Shown: piece after piece, positions 35,711-44,133 of the stretch
How positions within the stretch are numbered: position 1 is the first letter of the stretch
Layout: the number at the start of each line of letters is the position of its first letter
From: JADCRZ01 sp037718865
GTDB taxonomy: Bacteria > Bacteroidota > Bacteroidia > Chitinophagales > Chitinophagaceae
Direction: 5' to 3'
Length of the DNA: 64,000 bases
Assembly: GCA_037718865.1 (NCBI GenBank)
Contig: JBBJMP010000025.1
Coordinates: 1 to 64,000, forward strand
Notes under the pieces: model-generated
What the model was told of the DNA's origin: nothing
What the model saw: the letters and a program-made list of their open reading frames with translations, nothing else
The model's database searches: none
Translations under genes and position numbers: made by a program

Positions 35711-37903
35711 TTACCAGCTAATTTCTACTTTTGTCCCGTCAGGACTGTTTTCAAAGCTTAAATAATACGTATGCGAGGCCGCGTCCCAGGAAGATGTTAC
35801 ATCAGTAAGCTTTTCGCCCTTGCTATCCGTCAGCGTAGTTCCCTTAGGTGAAGCTGGCAATAAAATGCGGACGCTATTGGTTGTATTTACCGGACTCTTT
35901 GAAACAAAAGAATAGCTGTTTGCCCGCACAAGTTCTTCGTAAATCCTCGAAGCGGAAGCCAATACCTGCGGTTGTTTCTTATTTGTTACTCTGCCCAGAT
36001 TATATAATAATGCCTGCTGTCCCGGAATTACCGATTTTTTTGTCAGTACCGGTAATGCAGGATCAAAGAGATCAATCACCGGTCCATTAATTATATAGGG
36101 ATCGTTGCTGATACTTTCATCCATAACGGAGACAATATCATAAGGCCCTCTTTGTACATAAAGAGAATTTTTGAATTGAAGCTTACCGGCTTTTGCGTCG
36201 TTTTCGTATGCCTGTTTTACCAGGTCTACAAACTGGCTGCCCTTGGTTTCCATCACAAATTCCTTCGGATTCATACGCACCAAATAAACAGCGCCATGTG
36301 CTACTTTGAACTTTTGGTCTGTTAAAGCCGGCTTTATATTCAGAAGCTGGAACAAGTGCTCTGAAGGAGCTGCAAAATGATTCTCTTTAGTGTTCCACCA
36401 TTCCATCACGGTTTGATAGGGATCATCGTCCCTTCCGCAGTAGATAAGTATCCCGCCTTTCTTTACCCAATCAGTAAGATCCTGGTGCACTTGTGCTGAT
36501 CCGGGTTTCATGTTGGAATAACTGAGCACCAGCACTTTTATATCCTTTAAGGTTGCAGCATAAGAAAGGTTTTCCATATGCACTGTTTCCACCGGCACAC
36601 CAAGTTTCAGTAAGGGGAATGTCTGTCCATAGAAATTTGAGAACTGGGGATCTTCAAATCCATTGTGTGTAGGAAAGCGCTGGAACATCAGAGAATTGCT
36701 CATGAGAACGCCTATTCCTTTAGATCCCGATACACGGTTAGTTGTAAGAGGCATTTTATTCAATACATTGACCATAACCTGCATCTGGGTAGAATAATAC
36801 CTGGGGATCAATACGCGCTCGGTACTATTGGCGAGTTTGTAAGGTCGTGTGTAAATGCGCTCAGGCCAGGGCATTACTTCATAATCCGCCACCATGGGAT
36901 ATAAGAGTTTTGCAGTGAAAGTGGCCTGGTAATTCTGTTTATAATCCTGCCAGTCACGTGGCCAGTCCTCAATGGGGTCGGTAAGAAAATACAACTTCCT
37001 TTTTGTTGGAGCTGTCATAGAAACCATGGAGCCATATTCAAGAAATGCATTTTCAAATACGCGCTCTTTTTGAACGCCATTGTAATAGGTAGGCTCCCTT
37101 GCAGTGCCGGTCCAAACCTGGGCGATATACCCATCGATGCCGGGCAACGATGCCAGGCTTGCTTCAGGACTAACTATTTTCCAGGCGGAGTAATTGACCA
37201 GGGAGTGGGTAGGTATGAATACTTTAATAGTTAAGCCTTTACTTTTTCCGTATTCTTTCGCGTAAGAGGATACTTCCTTAACTGCATTGAAGTACAACTG
37301 ATATTTCAGTTTGCTGGAGAGGTAAGTATTCTCAGGCGACTCGTGCTGTGGCCTCCAGGGAAATCCATAGAATTTCTGCCATTCTTCCTTAAAAGGGGCA
37401 CTGTAACCTGCCCTGGCCCAAAATTCGGGTTCTTCCAAAAATATCGTGGTAATACCTGCGTCGATCACTTTCTTAACAACGCCGGTTTTCATATACTCAA
37501 TAAAGGATGCAACAGGCACTACATAAGGAATATTTTTTCCGTGCCAGATGGTATCTCCCTGCTGGGTGACCTGGCCATCGCCAAGGTGGTTTTTCCCATC
37601 CCACTTGCCCAGAAAATAATCGTCATACGACCCCCATGCAATGCCGGTCATGAATTGCGTTGTATATCCCCGGTCGCGCCAGGTCTTTACGCGCTGTTCA
37701 AAGGTCATTCCAGCACGGTCACCTGCGCCATAAACAATGGCAATATCAGAACGGACGTCGATTTCCGGCCTCCAGGGACTACTGGTCTGAAAAGCCGTTT
37801 TTTCACCGGGAGGGGTAGCGTTTTTTTGAAGGACAGGTTGTGTTTTACCGTTAGATATGCAGGCCAAACAAAAAATATACATGGAGACGATTTGCTTCAG
37901 CAT
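35711..37903 (-). CDS. Large exported protein of unknown function, possible glycosidase
   Basis: 730 residues with a signal peptide (1-22, CISNGKTQ). The N-terminal 330 residues look like a TIM-barrel enzyme: DAGITTIFLEEPEFWARAG near 148-166 contains Glu-Glu at a strand end, LTIKVFIPTHSLVNYSAW near 222, and GIDGYIAQVWTGTAREPTYY near 258. The middle (about 390-480) resembles a flavodoxin or glutamine amidotransferase-like fold (VLVLSYSNMKPG, ILIYCGRDDDP), as in GH42-like trimerisation domains. The end is beta-rich. I do not recognise the family. The neighbours (GH43 remnant, GH109 operon) support a carbohydrate role. Confidence 0.75.
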   Translation of the reverse strand: MLKQIVSMYIFCLACISNGKTQPVLQKNATPPGEKTAFQTSSPWRPEIDVRSDIAIVYGAGDRAGMTFEQRVKTWRDRGYTTQFMTGIAWGSYDDYFLGKWDGKNHLGDGQVTQQGDTIWHGKNIPYVVPVASFIEYMKTGVVKKVIDAGITTIFLEEPEFWARAGYSAPFKEEWQKFYGFPWRPQHESPENTYLSSKLKYQLYFNAVKEVSSYAKEYGKSKGLTIKVFIPTHSLVNYSAWKIVSPEASLASLPGIDGYIAQVWTGTAREPTYYNGVQKERVFENAFLEYGSMVSMTAPTKRKLYFLTDPIEDWPRDWQDYKQNYQATFTAKLLYPMVADYEVMPWPERIYTRPYKLANSTERVLIPRYYSTQMQVMVNVLNKMPLTTNRVSGSKGIGVLMSNSLMFQRFPTHNGFEDPQFSNFYGQTFPLLKLGVPVETVHMENLSYAATLKDIKVLVLSYSNMKPGSAQVHQDLTDWVKKGGILIYCGRDDDPYQTVMEWWNTKENHFAAPSEHLFQLLNIKPALTDQKFKVAHGAVYLVRMNPKEFVMETKGSQFVDLVKQAYENDAKAGKLQFKNSLYVQRGPYDIVSVMDESISNDPYIINGPVIDLFDPALPVLTKKSVIPGQQALLYNLGRVTNKKQPQVLASASRIYEELVRANSYSFVSKSPVNTTNSVRILLPASPKGTTLTDSKGEKLTDVTSSWDAASHTYYLSFENSPDGTKVEISW

Positions 37904-37968
37904 TTTACGTCATTAAGATGAAGGTTGAAAAATTCCACTTTGCCTGCTCCATACTCTTGAACCTGCGA

Positions 37969-37999
37969 TTTGAACAGACGGGCTATCCGGTTATATTTG
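37969..37999 (+). promoter_or_regulatory. Consensus Bacteroidota promoter upstream of the DUF72 gene
   Basis: TTTG (37969-37972), 19 bp, TATATTTG (37992-37999) is an exact match to TTTG-N19-TAnnTTTG. Transcription would start near 38006. A second -7 box, TATGTTTG, lies at 38031-38038 without a well-spaced -33. The DUF72 ATG at 38136 is about 130 bp downstream, so the leader would contain the REP-like repeat at 38044. Confidence 0.5.
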
Positions 38000-38043
38000 T
38001 AAATTAGAGTAAATAATTTGAAGATGAGATTATGTTTGCTGAG

Positions 38044-38075
38044 ATCTGGCGCGAAAATGCCGCGCTTTTTTTCGT
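38044..38075. repeat. REP-like element, copy a
   Basis: ATCTGGCGCGAAAATGC at 38044-38060 is identical to the copy at 47418-47434. It lies in the divergent interval between the 730-aa protein and DUF72, followed by a T-run. It is part of a small family confined to 38-47.5 kb. Confidence 0.65.
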
Positions 38076-38135
38076 CACCAACTGCAATTCAATAAAAGAA
38101 GAGCTGTACTTTTCCGGCACTTCTACTTTCATTTA

Positions 38136-38891
38136 ATGATGATCAAAACAAGAGTACCATTTTATTCCGGCACCAGCGGTGTGGCGCTCACCATACCAAA
38201 GCAATCATTCCCCCGGGAGTTTCGGGATAAGAGCCGGCTGATATATTATTCTTCCCTGTTTAATAGCGTTGAAATTAACAGCTCTTTCTACAACATACCC
38301 AGGATATCGACAGTTACCAAATGGGCCGAAAGTGTCCCGGATAATTTTCAATTTACGTTCAAACTGTGGAAAGCAGTTACGCATTCTAAAGGACTTACTT
38401 TTTATAGCGATGACGTAGATCAGTTCCTGGAAACAATCGATCATGTAGGCAATAAGAAAGGATGTTTGCTGGTTCAATTTCCGCCGAGCCTGGCAGTCGC
38501 AAACGCGCCTCAAGTAGAGCAATTGTTGATGTATCTACGCAAGGCCGATCCTGACCATCGCTGGAAAATAGCGCTGGAGTTCCGTAACAAGTCGTGGTAT
38601 CAGGAAGAGATTTACGATAAACTTTATGAATTTGAAGTGAGTATGGTAGTACACGACCTACCTTCATCAACCACACCCTTGATTGATTCGAAAGCCGGAT
38701 ATGTTTATTTGCGATTTCATGGTCCTGGCGGGAGATACAGGGGAAGTTATACCGATGAATTTTTAGCTGAATATGCCCGGCACATTTCAGCCTGGATGAA
38801 TGTGGGGAAAACGGTGTATGTTTATTTTAACAATACGATGGGTGACGCCGCTAAAAATTTATTGACGTTAAATGAGTTGGTGGGCGTATGA
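38136..38891 (+). CDS. DUF72 family protein
   Basis: 251 residues, normal size. Family marks: YSGTSGVALTIPKQSFPREF at the start, FNSVEINSSFYNIPRISTV near 43-61, the barrel segments FTFKLWKAVTHSKGL near 75-89 and IALEFRNKSWYQEE near 147, AGYVYLRFHGPGGRYRGSY near 190. DUF72 proteins are TIM barrels resembling UV endonuclease/xylose isomerase-like enzymes, but without known activity. The start is at ATG 38136; the next codon is also ATG. Confidence 0.92.
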   Translation: MMIKTRVPFYSGTSGVALTIPKQSFPREFRDKSRLIYYSSLFNSVEINSSFYNIPRISTVTKWAESVPDNFQFTFKLWKAVTHSKGLTFYSDDVDQFLETIDHVGNKKGCLLVQFPPSLAVANAPQVEQLLMYLRKADPDHRWKIALEFRNKSWYQEEIYDKLYEFEVSMVVHDLPSSTTPLIDSKAGYVYLRFHGPGGRYRGSYTDEFLAEYARHISAWMNVGKTVYVYFNNTMGDAAKNLLTLNELVGV

Positions 38892-39049
38892 TGGACGATA
38901 CATTAGTAATTCCAGAGATCTGCCGTAAGGTACTGTCGCGCCAGTGTTGCCATCTTAAGATAATCAGGAACGCGCAAAAATTGCTTCTACTTTATATTAA
39001 ATTCAATCAATCACAAAACAATTTGTTAGCTTCAAATAAATAATTTACT

Positions 39050-39889
39050 ATGAATTACATTATAACAAAGGATGGTACTTCGGGTGAAGAAGTGCAGCTC
39101 TCTTACAAAGATTATGGGCAGGGAAGACCAGTCGTTTTAATTCACGGCTGGCCATTAAGCAAGGAGATGTGGGAATACCAGCTGGATGACCTGATCAATG
39201 CCGGAATGCGTGTAATAAAATATGACCGAAGAGGCTTTGGTAAATCTGGCAAACCCTGGAACAGCTATGACTACGATACACTTACGGATGATCTCAATGT
39301 CATTATGGAACAGTTGGATCTTAAAGATGCAGTACTTGTAGGTTTTTCTATGGGTGGTGGTGAAGCAGTGCGTTACCTAGGCCGTTACGGAACGAGCAGG
39401 GTTTCCAAATTGGTATTGATCAGTGCTGTACCTCCTTTTTTAGGAAAAACCAATGATAATCCCGAAGGCGTGGATGAATCTGTGTTTGCTGGTATGATGA
39501 CACAGATGAAAGAAGACCGCATTAATTTTCTGGATGATTTTGGCAAGATGTTTTTTGGTGTTAATTTATTAAATCATCCTGTGAGCGCGCCCCTGCTAGA
39601 ATATTACCGCATGCTTGCCTCAGTGGCCTCACCGCGAGCCACGCAGCAATGCGCTATAGCGTTTGCCCAGACTGACTTCAGAAGCGATGTAAAATCTATA
39701 ACTGTGCCTACGCTGATCATTCATGGGGATGCAGATAAAACTGTACCCATTGAATCCAGTAGTGATCGCACAGCGAAGATAATTTCTCACGCACAATACA
39801 AAGTGTATGAGGGCGCGCCGCATGGCTTATTCTATACCCATCGGAAGCGGTTGAATCAGGACCTGATTGAATTTTGTTTAGCGGATTAG
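39050..39889 (+). CDS. Alpha/beta hydrolase, chloroperoxidase/arylesterase-like
   Basis: 279 residues. The oxyanion stretch LIHGWPLSKEMWEYQ, the nucleophile Ser100 in GFSMGGGEAVRY, the acidic residue in IHGDADKTVPIESS and the histidine in EGAPHGLFYTH complete the catalytic triad. The closest recognisable group is cofactor-free haloperoxidase/arylesterase. These are ester hydrolases in practice. The substrate is unknown. Convergent with the FAD oxidase gene. Confidence 0.9.
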   Translation: MNYIITKDGTSGEEVQLSYKDYGQGRPVVLIHGWPLSKEMWEYQLDDLINAGMRVIKYDRRGFGKSGKPWNSYDYDTLTDDLNVIMEQLDLKDAVLVGFSMGGGEAVRYLGRYGTSRVSKLVLISAVPPFLGKTNDNPEGVDESVFAGMMTQMKEDRINFLDDFGKMFFGVNLLNHPVSAPLLEYYRMLASVASPRATQQCAIAFAQTDFRSDVKSITVPTLIIHGDADKTVPIESSSDRTAKIISHAQYKVYEGAPHGLFYTHRKRLNQDLIEFCLAD

Positions 39890-39976
39890 TGAAGCAAGAC
39901 GCACGAGTACGCAGCCGCACAAAGCCTGGCTGCATACTTGCGCCAGGGCTAGAAAATATAATTACCAATTTGAAAG

Positions 39977-39995
39977 ATCTGGCGCGAGGACAGCC
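39977..39995. repeat. REP-like element, copy d (partial)
   Basis: ATCTGGCGCGAGGACAGCC begins with the shared ATCTGGCGCGA word and then diverges. It lies between the convergent hydrolase and FAD oxidase genes, beside a short hairpin (GCAGCC near 39931 with GGCTGC near 39949), so the interval may terminate transcription both ways. Confidence 0.45.
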
Positions 39996-40002
39996 AAATT
40001 TA

Positions 40003-41418
40003 TCAGGAGATTTGAAGACCTTCCTTCTCAGGCTTAATATTGTTATTTAACCGAAACAGGTTTTGAACATCATATTTGCTCTTCAGTTGCACCAGCTTTT
40101 TATAATTGTTGCCAAATGCACTTTGTACCCGGATACTTCCATCATCACTGTCAAGATGGTTTACATAGACTCCCTGCGTGAAAGGCTCTATTTCTTTCCA
40201 GAACGTTTGCGTCCAGTTAATTTGTCTGTCATCTTCAGTTGCATCCGTCCATTGGCTTATAATATCAAAATCCCACTGTTTTTTTCGTGCACAAAAAGCA
40301 GTTTCACCCATACCCTTTCTTATTGCTGCACCATGAATATGAAAAAATATAATCGTTGTTAAAGGTGATGTTCGGGTGGCGTCATGTTTCAGTATAATAT
40401 CCTGGAGTTCATCAGTCAAATGTGGTATAAAACCAGACTTCCAATACCTACGCATTCCATACGGACAGGCTGCATCAAACACCGTCTGAAGCTGTGTGTA
40501 TGGTATCTCCCCGGTTAGGTCAGCTAATGGCGTACCGAATTGCCGAAGCGGTTCAAGATATTTATTTCCATCGGCTAAAGCTCCAAACCAACCAACAATA
40601 ACAGCGATTACAGGAAGACCGTCGGGTGTTGTAATCAAGGCTGCAAAAGCAGTAAGATCATCTGGGGAATTATCCGCGTAATCGCGGTAAAAGCTCAAAA
40701 CTTGCTTTGCTTGCTCCATTGGAAATAGCACCATACCACCAAGGACTGTTTGACCTATCGGATGTAACTGGTAGCTGAAAGAAGTAACTACACCAAAATT
40801 TCCCCCTCCACCGCGAAGAGCCCAAAAAAGATCTTTGTTCTGGTTTTCACTGGCAGTAATAATTTCTCCCAGGGCAGTAACCATTTCAACAGATAAAAGA
40901 TTATCGCAGGTAAAACCATATTTGGCCATTAACCAACCAACGCCTCCGCCAAGGGTTAATCCGGCAATGCCTGTGCTGGAAACTGTTCCACCGGTGGTAG
41001 CCAATCCAAAAAGCAGTGTTTTTTTGTCCAATTCATTCCAGGTTACGCCAGCTTCTGCACGGACAATTCTGGTTTCTTCGTCGACATGAATAGCTTTCAT
41101 AAGTGAAAGGTCTATCATTAATCCTCCTTCGCATACTGCATTACCTGCTACATTGTGCCCTGCCCCTCGAATGGAAAGTAATAGATGATGGCTTCTTGCA
41201 AAATTAATTGCCTTTACTATATCATCAACCACTGTGCAACGTACTATTAATGCCGGATGTTTGTCAATCATCCCGTTCCAAACCGCCCGCGCTTCATCAT
41301 ACTTATCATCTTCCTCCAGGAGAATCTTTCCCGGAAGTTGGTTTCGAAAATCTTCAATAATTGATTGATCAAGCGTAATTGGTGTACCATCAAGAGAGAT
41401 TGCTTGTAGATTTTTCAT
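40003..41418 (-). CDS. FAD-linked oxidase with BBE domain
   Basis: 471 residues. The FAD_binding_4 region has LLSIRGAGHNVAG near 80-92 with the His that carries the covalent flavin, TTGGTVSSTGIAGLTLGGGVGWL near 140-162 in two halves, and LFWALRGGGGNFGVVTSF near 198-215. The C-terminal berberine-bridge-like tail ends RVQSAFGNNYKKLVQLKSKY then NLFRLNNNI. The cysteine that makes a second flavin bond in berberine enzymes is missing at the LTLGGG site, so only one covalent bond is expected. Its substrate (sugar, alcohol or aromatic) is unknown. Confidence 0.88.
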   Translation of the reverse strand: MKNLQAISLDGTPITLDQSIIEDFRNQLPGKILLEEDDKYDEARAVWNGMIDKHPALIVRCTVVDDIVKAINFARSHHLLLSIRGAGHNVAGNAVCEGGLMIDLSLMKAIHVDEETRIVRAEAGVTWNELDKKTLLFGLATTGGTVSSTGIAGLTLGGGVGWLMAKYGFTCDNLLSVEMVTALGEIITASENQNKDLFWALRGGGGNFGVVTSFSYQLHPIGQTVLGGMVLFPMEQAKQVLSFYRDYADNSPDDLTAFAALITTPDGLPVIAVIVGWFGALADGNKYLEPLRQFGTPLADLTGEIPYTQLQTVFDAACPYGMRRYWKSGFIPHLTDELQDIILKHDATRTSPLTTIIFFHIHGAAIRKGMGETAFCARKKQWDFDIISQWTDATEDDRQINWTQTFWKEIEPFTQGVYVNHLDSDDGSIRVQSAFGNNYKKLVQLKSKYDVQNLFRLNNNIKPEKEGLQIS

Positions 41419-41632
41419 TTTAATATTTTTGGGTAAGATGAATTATCTAAATGCCACATTAAGGTAATAAGTTTTGTTATATAATCATATTTTTACGCTA
41501 CTTGCGTCCTAAATCTGCGATATAACCGGCTGTCGGTAAATTGCTTTGGCTTATAGCTAAACATGTTGTATGATTTTCTCTCAACCTACCGGGTTAATGA
41601 CAGTAACGCTTGTAGCCTTTATTTTCCAGGAT

Positions 41633-41690
41633 ATCTGCGCGAGAATGGCGATCGGGCATTGTGAATTGTGCCAGGCGTTTTCGTGCCGGC
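41633..41690. repeat. REP-like element, copy c
   Basis: ATCTGCGCGAGAATGGCG with the mate GCGTTTTCGTGCCGG near 41675 forms an imperfect palindrome related to the 47.4-kb copy. It lies in the 469-bp divergent interval between the FAD oxidase and imuA. Confidence 0.55.
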
Positions 41691-41822
41691 CCGCATTATA
41701 AAAAGTCGAAATAGACTTAGAAGGACTTAAAACCCTTTACGATGAGGCGAAGCCTGGAAAAATAATCCTTTGGATTTTAAAACTCTTGGAAACTCCTACA
41801 AGATGAAAATATTTCTTCATAT

Positions 41823-41858
41823 TACTAAATAAATTAGTATTATTGCTAAATGTTTTAG
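41823..41858 (+). promoter_or_regulatory. Double palindrome overlapping the imuA promoter
   Basis: TACTAA-ATAAA-TTAGTA (41823-41839) is a perfect 6-5-6 inverted repeat, and CTAAA-TGT-TTTAG (41846-41858) a second one. Between them lies TATTATTG (41838-41845), one mismatch from a -7 box. imuA starts at 41888. imuA-imuB-dnaE2 cassettes are LexA-repressed in other phyla, so an SOS-type operator is a reasonable guess, but no Bacteroidota consensus was applied here. Confidence 0.45.
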
Positions 41859-41887
41859 ATCTTAACTGTCTTTAGACCGCTTCATCC

Positions 41888-42619
41888 ATGCCCGCAAAAA
41901 ACGCAAATATTATTGCTCAACTGCAAAAGGATATTTTTCCTTTGCAGGGCTTTAGACCAACAGTAAACGGTACTGCGGTGGATGTGGGGCTTGGACCAAT
42001 AAAAGATGCGTTTCCCAATGCCTCATTTCCTGTAACAGCGGTACATGAATTTTTATATGCCGGAGCAGAAGATGCTGCCGCCACGGGCGGCTTTGTTGCT
42101 GGCGTAGTGGCTACGCTTATGCGTAGTAGTGGAGTTTCCCTCTGGATCAGTTCATCCAGAACACTCTTTCCACCAGCCCTAAAATCCTTTGGGGTTGAGC
42201 CGGATAAGGTAATTTTCGTCGATCTGCAAAAGGAAAAGGATGTCTTGTGGACCATGGAAGAAGCACTCAGGTGTGGTGGCCTTGCAGCAGTTATTGGAGA
42301 GGTGCAGGAATTAAGTTTTACTGCTTCAAGGCGACTTCAATTAGCTGTTGAGCAAAGCCAGGTGACGGGCTTTATCCTTCGCCGCAATCCCCGTAATCCT
42401 GGTACTACCGCTTGTGTTACCCGTTGGAAAATCACTCCATTACCGAGTGTGCTGGCAGAGGGTATGCCTGGCGTAGGTTTTCCCCGCTGGAACGTCGAAC
42501 TGTTGAAGGTCCGGAATGGCAAGCCAGGAACCTGGCAGATAGAATGGGCCGCAGGGCGGTTCCGGCATATTTCCAAGATTACTTCAATACCCCTCGAATT
42601 ACAAAAGAAAACGGGCTGA
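41888..42619 (+). CDS. imuA: ImuA-type RecA-like mutagenesis protein
   Basis: 243 residues. The layout follows ImuA/SulA-like RecA-fold proteins: FPNASFPVTAVHEFLYAGAE near 43-62 and a degenerate P-loop region (ATGGFVAGVVATL near 65-77), then SGVSLWISSSRTLFPPAL, RCGGLAAVIGEVQELSFTAS near 133-152. It lacks a canonical Walker A lysine. ImuA and ImuB support the error-prone polymerase DnaE2 in translesion synthesis. One bp separates it from imuB, so the three genes form one operon. Confidence 0.87.
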   Translation: MPAKNANIIAQLQKDIFPLQGFRPTVNGTAVDVGLGPIKDAFPNASFPVTAVHEFLYAGAEDAAATGGFVAGVVATLMRSSGVSLWISSSRTLFPPALKSFGVEPDKVIFVDLQKEKDVLWTMEEALRCGGLAAVIGEVQELSFTASRRLQLAVEQSQVTGFILRRNPRNPGTTACVTRWKITPLPSVLAEGMPGVGFPRWNVELLKVRNGKPGTWQIEWAAGRFRHISKITSIPLELQKKTG

Positions 42620-42620
42620 T

Positions 42621-44120
42621 ATGCCTAAACGATTCCTGACGATATGGTTCCGCTATCTAAGAACGGACTGGTTTACCCTTCGAGGGCACGTCCTTCGTGA
42701 ACTGCCTGTTGTTTTAGCATCACCTGACCATGGACGAATGGTGATCACTGCAGTCAATGCCCTGGCACAGGCACAAGGCGTTGACGCTGGCATGGCGGTG
42801 GCAGATGCAAGGGCGCTCTTTCCTTCCCTGCAGGTTTTGGACGACAGGCCGGAGCTTTCTACCAAATTGCTCAATGGACTTGCCGAATGGTGTATTCGTT
42901 ATACACCTGCAGTAGCCATTGATCCGCCGGATGGGCTCATTCTCGACGTCACGGGTTGCCCTCATCTTTGGGGCGGCGAACGGCCGTATCTAACAGACAT
43001 CATCACACGATTAAAAAGCTTGGGCTACGACGTTCGGGCGGCAATCGCTGATACCATAGGTACCGCCTGGGCTATTGCCCGTTTCGGACAAGATCCCATC
43101 AACGACAGTGGCCAGCAGACAGCAGCGCTGCTTCCATTACCACCGGCAGCGCTTCGCCTTGAAGCCGGCACGGTAGAGCGGTTACAAAAATTGGGACTGC
43201 GCCAGATCAGCCAGTTTATTGCCATGCCACGTTCTGCGCTTCGCCGGCGGTTTGGTCAGCCGTTTATCCAGAGATTGGATCAGGCCTTGGGTCATGAAGA
43301 AGAGGTGATCCATCCGGTGCAGCCGGTTGTACCTTACCAGGAACGCTTACCCTGTCTTGAGCCGATTGTGACGGCAACAGGTATTGAAATTGCCTTGGAA
43401 CGACTGCTTGAAACGCTATGCCACCGTCTTCAGCAGGAGCAAAAAGGACTTCGCGTGGCCTTCTTTAAAGGCTATCGTGTAGATGGCAAGATAGAAAAGA
43501 TTGAGATCGGCACCAATCGGCCGTCACACAACACTCGTCATCTTTTTAAACTTTTTGAACTTAAATTACCCACCATTGAACCCGCCCTTGGAATAGAGTT
43601 ATTTATTCTGGAAGCGCACAAAGTGGAAGATGTTTCGGCCGTTCAGGAAAAGTTGTGGGACAGAGCCGGGGGTTTGGATGACATCGGCTTATCCGAATTG
43701 TTGGATCGTTTGGCCGGCAAAATCGGTGCAAATCATATTCATCGCTATTTACCGGATGAGCATCATTGGCCGGAACGGTCTATAAAACCGGCTTCATCTC
43801 TTCAGGAGAAATTAAATACCTCCTGGAGTACTGACAGACCCAGGCCGCTGCAACTATTATCAAAACCTGAACAGATTGAGGTCACGGCCCCCATCCCTGA
43901 TTTCCCCCCCATGTTATTTCGCCATAAAGGAAAATTGCATAAAATAATTAAGGCGGATGGACCGGAGCGGATTGAACAGGAATGGTGGCTCCAGGAAGGA
44001 CAACACCGGGATTATTACTGCGTAGAAGATGAGGAGGGCCACCGGTATTGGCTGTTCCGATCGGGCCATTATGCTGCCGATAAATCGTATCAATGGTTTA
44101 TTCATGGATTTTTTGCATGA
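42621..44120 (+). CDS. imuB: ImuB, catalytically inactive Y-family polymerase homologue
   Basis: 499 residues. The Y-family fold is visible (IWFRYLRTDWF at the start, LILDVTGCPHLWGGE near 106-120, helix-hairpin-helix LRLEAGTVERLQKLGLRQIS near 180-199), but the catalytic acidic residues are replaced: the first motif reads TIWFRYLR instead of DxDxFF, and DVTG replaces SIDE. This loss is characteristic of ImuB, which acts as an adaptor to the clamp and DnaE2. The C-terminal region (about 390-499) ends in a DUF6504-like tail (WRLQEG-type, EDEEGHRYWLFRSG). Confidence 0.9.
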   Translation: MPKRFLTIWFRYLRTDWFTLRGHVLRELPVVLASPDHGRMVITAVNALAQAQGVDAGMAVADARALFPSLQVLDDRPELSTKLLNGLAEWCIRYTPAVAIDPPDGLILDVTGCPHLWGGERPYLTDIITRLKSLGYDVRAAIADTIGTAWAIARFGQDPINDSGQQTAALLPLPPAALRLEAGTVERLQKLGLRQISQFIAMPRSALRRRFGQPFIQRLDQALGHEEEVIHPVQPVVPYQERLPCLEPIVTATGIEIALERLLETLCHRLQQEQKGLRVAFFKGYRVDGKIEKIEIGTNRPSHNTRHLFKLFELKLPTIEPALGIELFILEAHKVEDVSAVQEKLWDRAGGLDDIGLSELLDRLAGKIGANHIHRYLPDEHHWPERSIKPASSLQEKLNTSWSTDRPRPLQLLSKPEQIEVTAPIPDFPPMLFRHKGKLHKIIKADGPERIEQEWWLQEGQHRDYYCVEDEEGHRYWLFRSGHYAADKSYQWFIHGFFA

Positions 44121-44133
44121 AAACGGTTAATGT

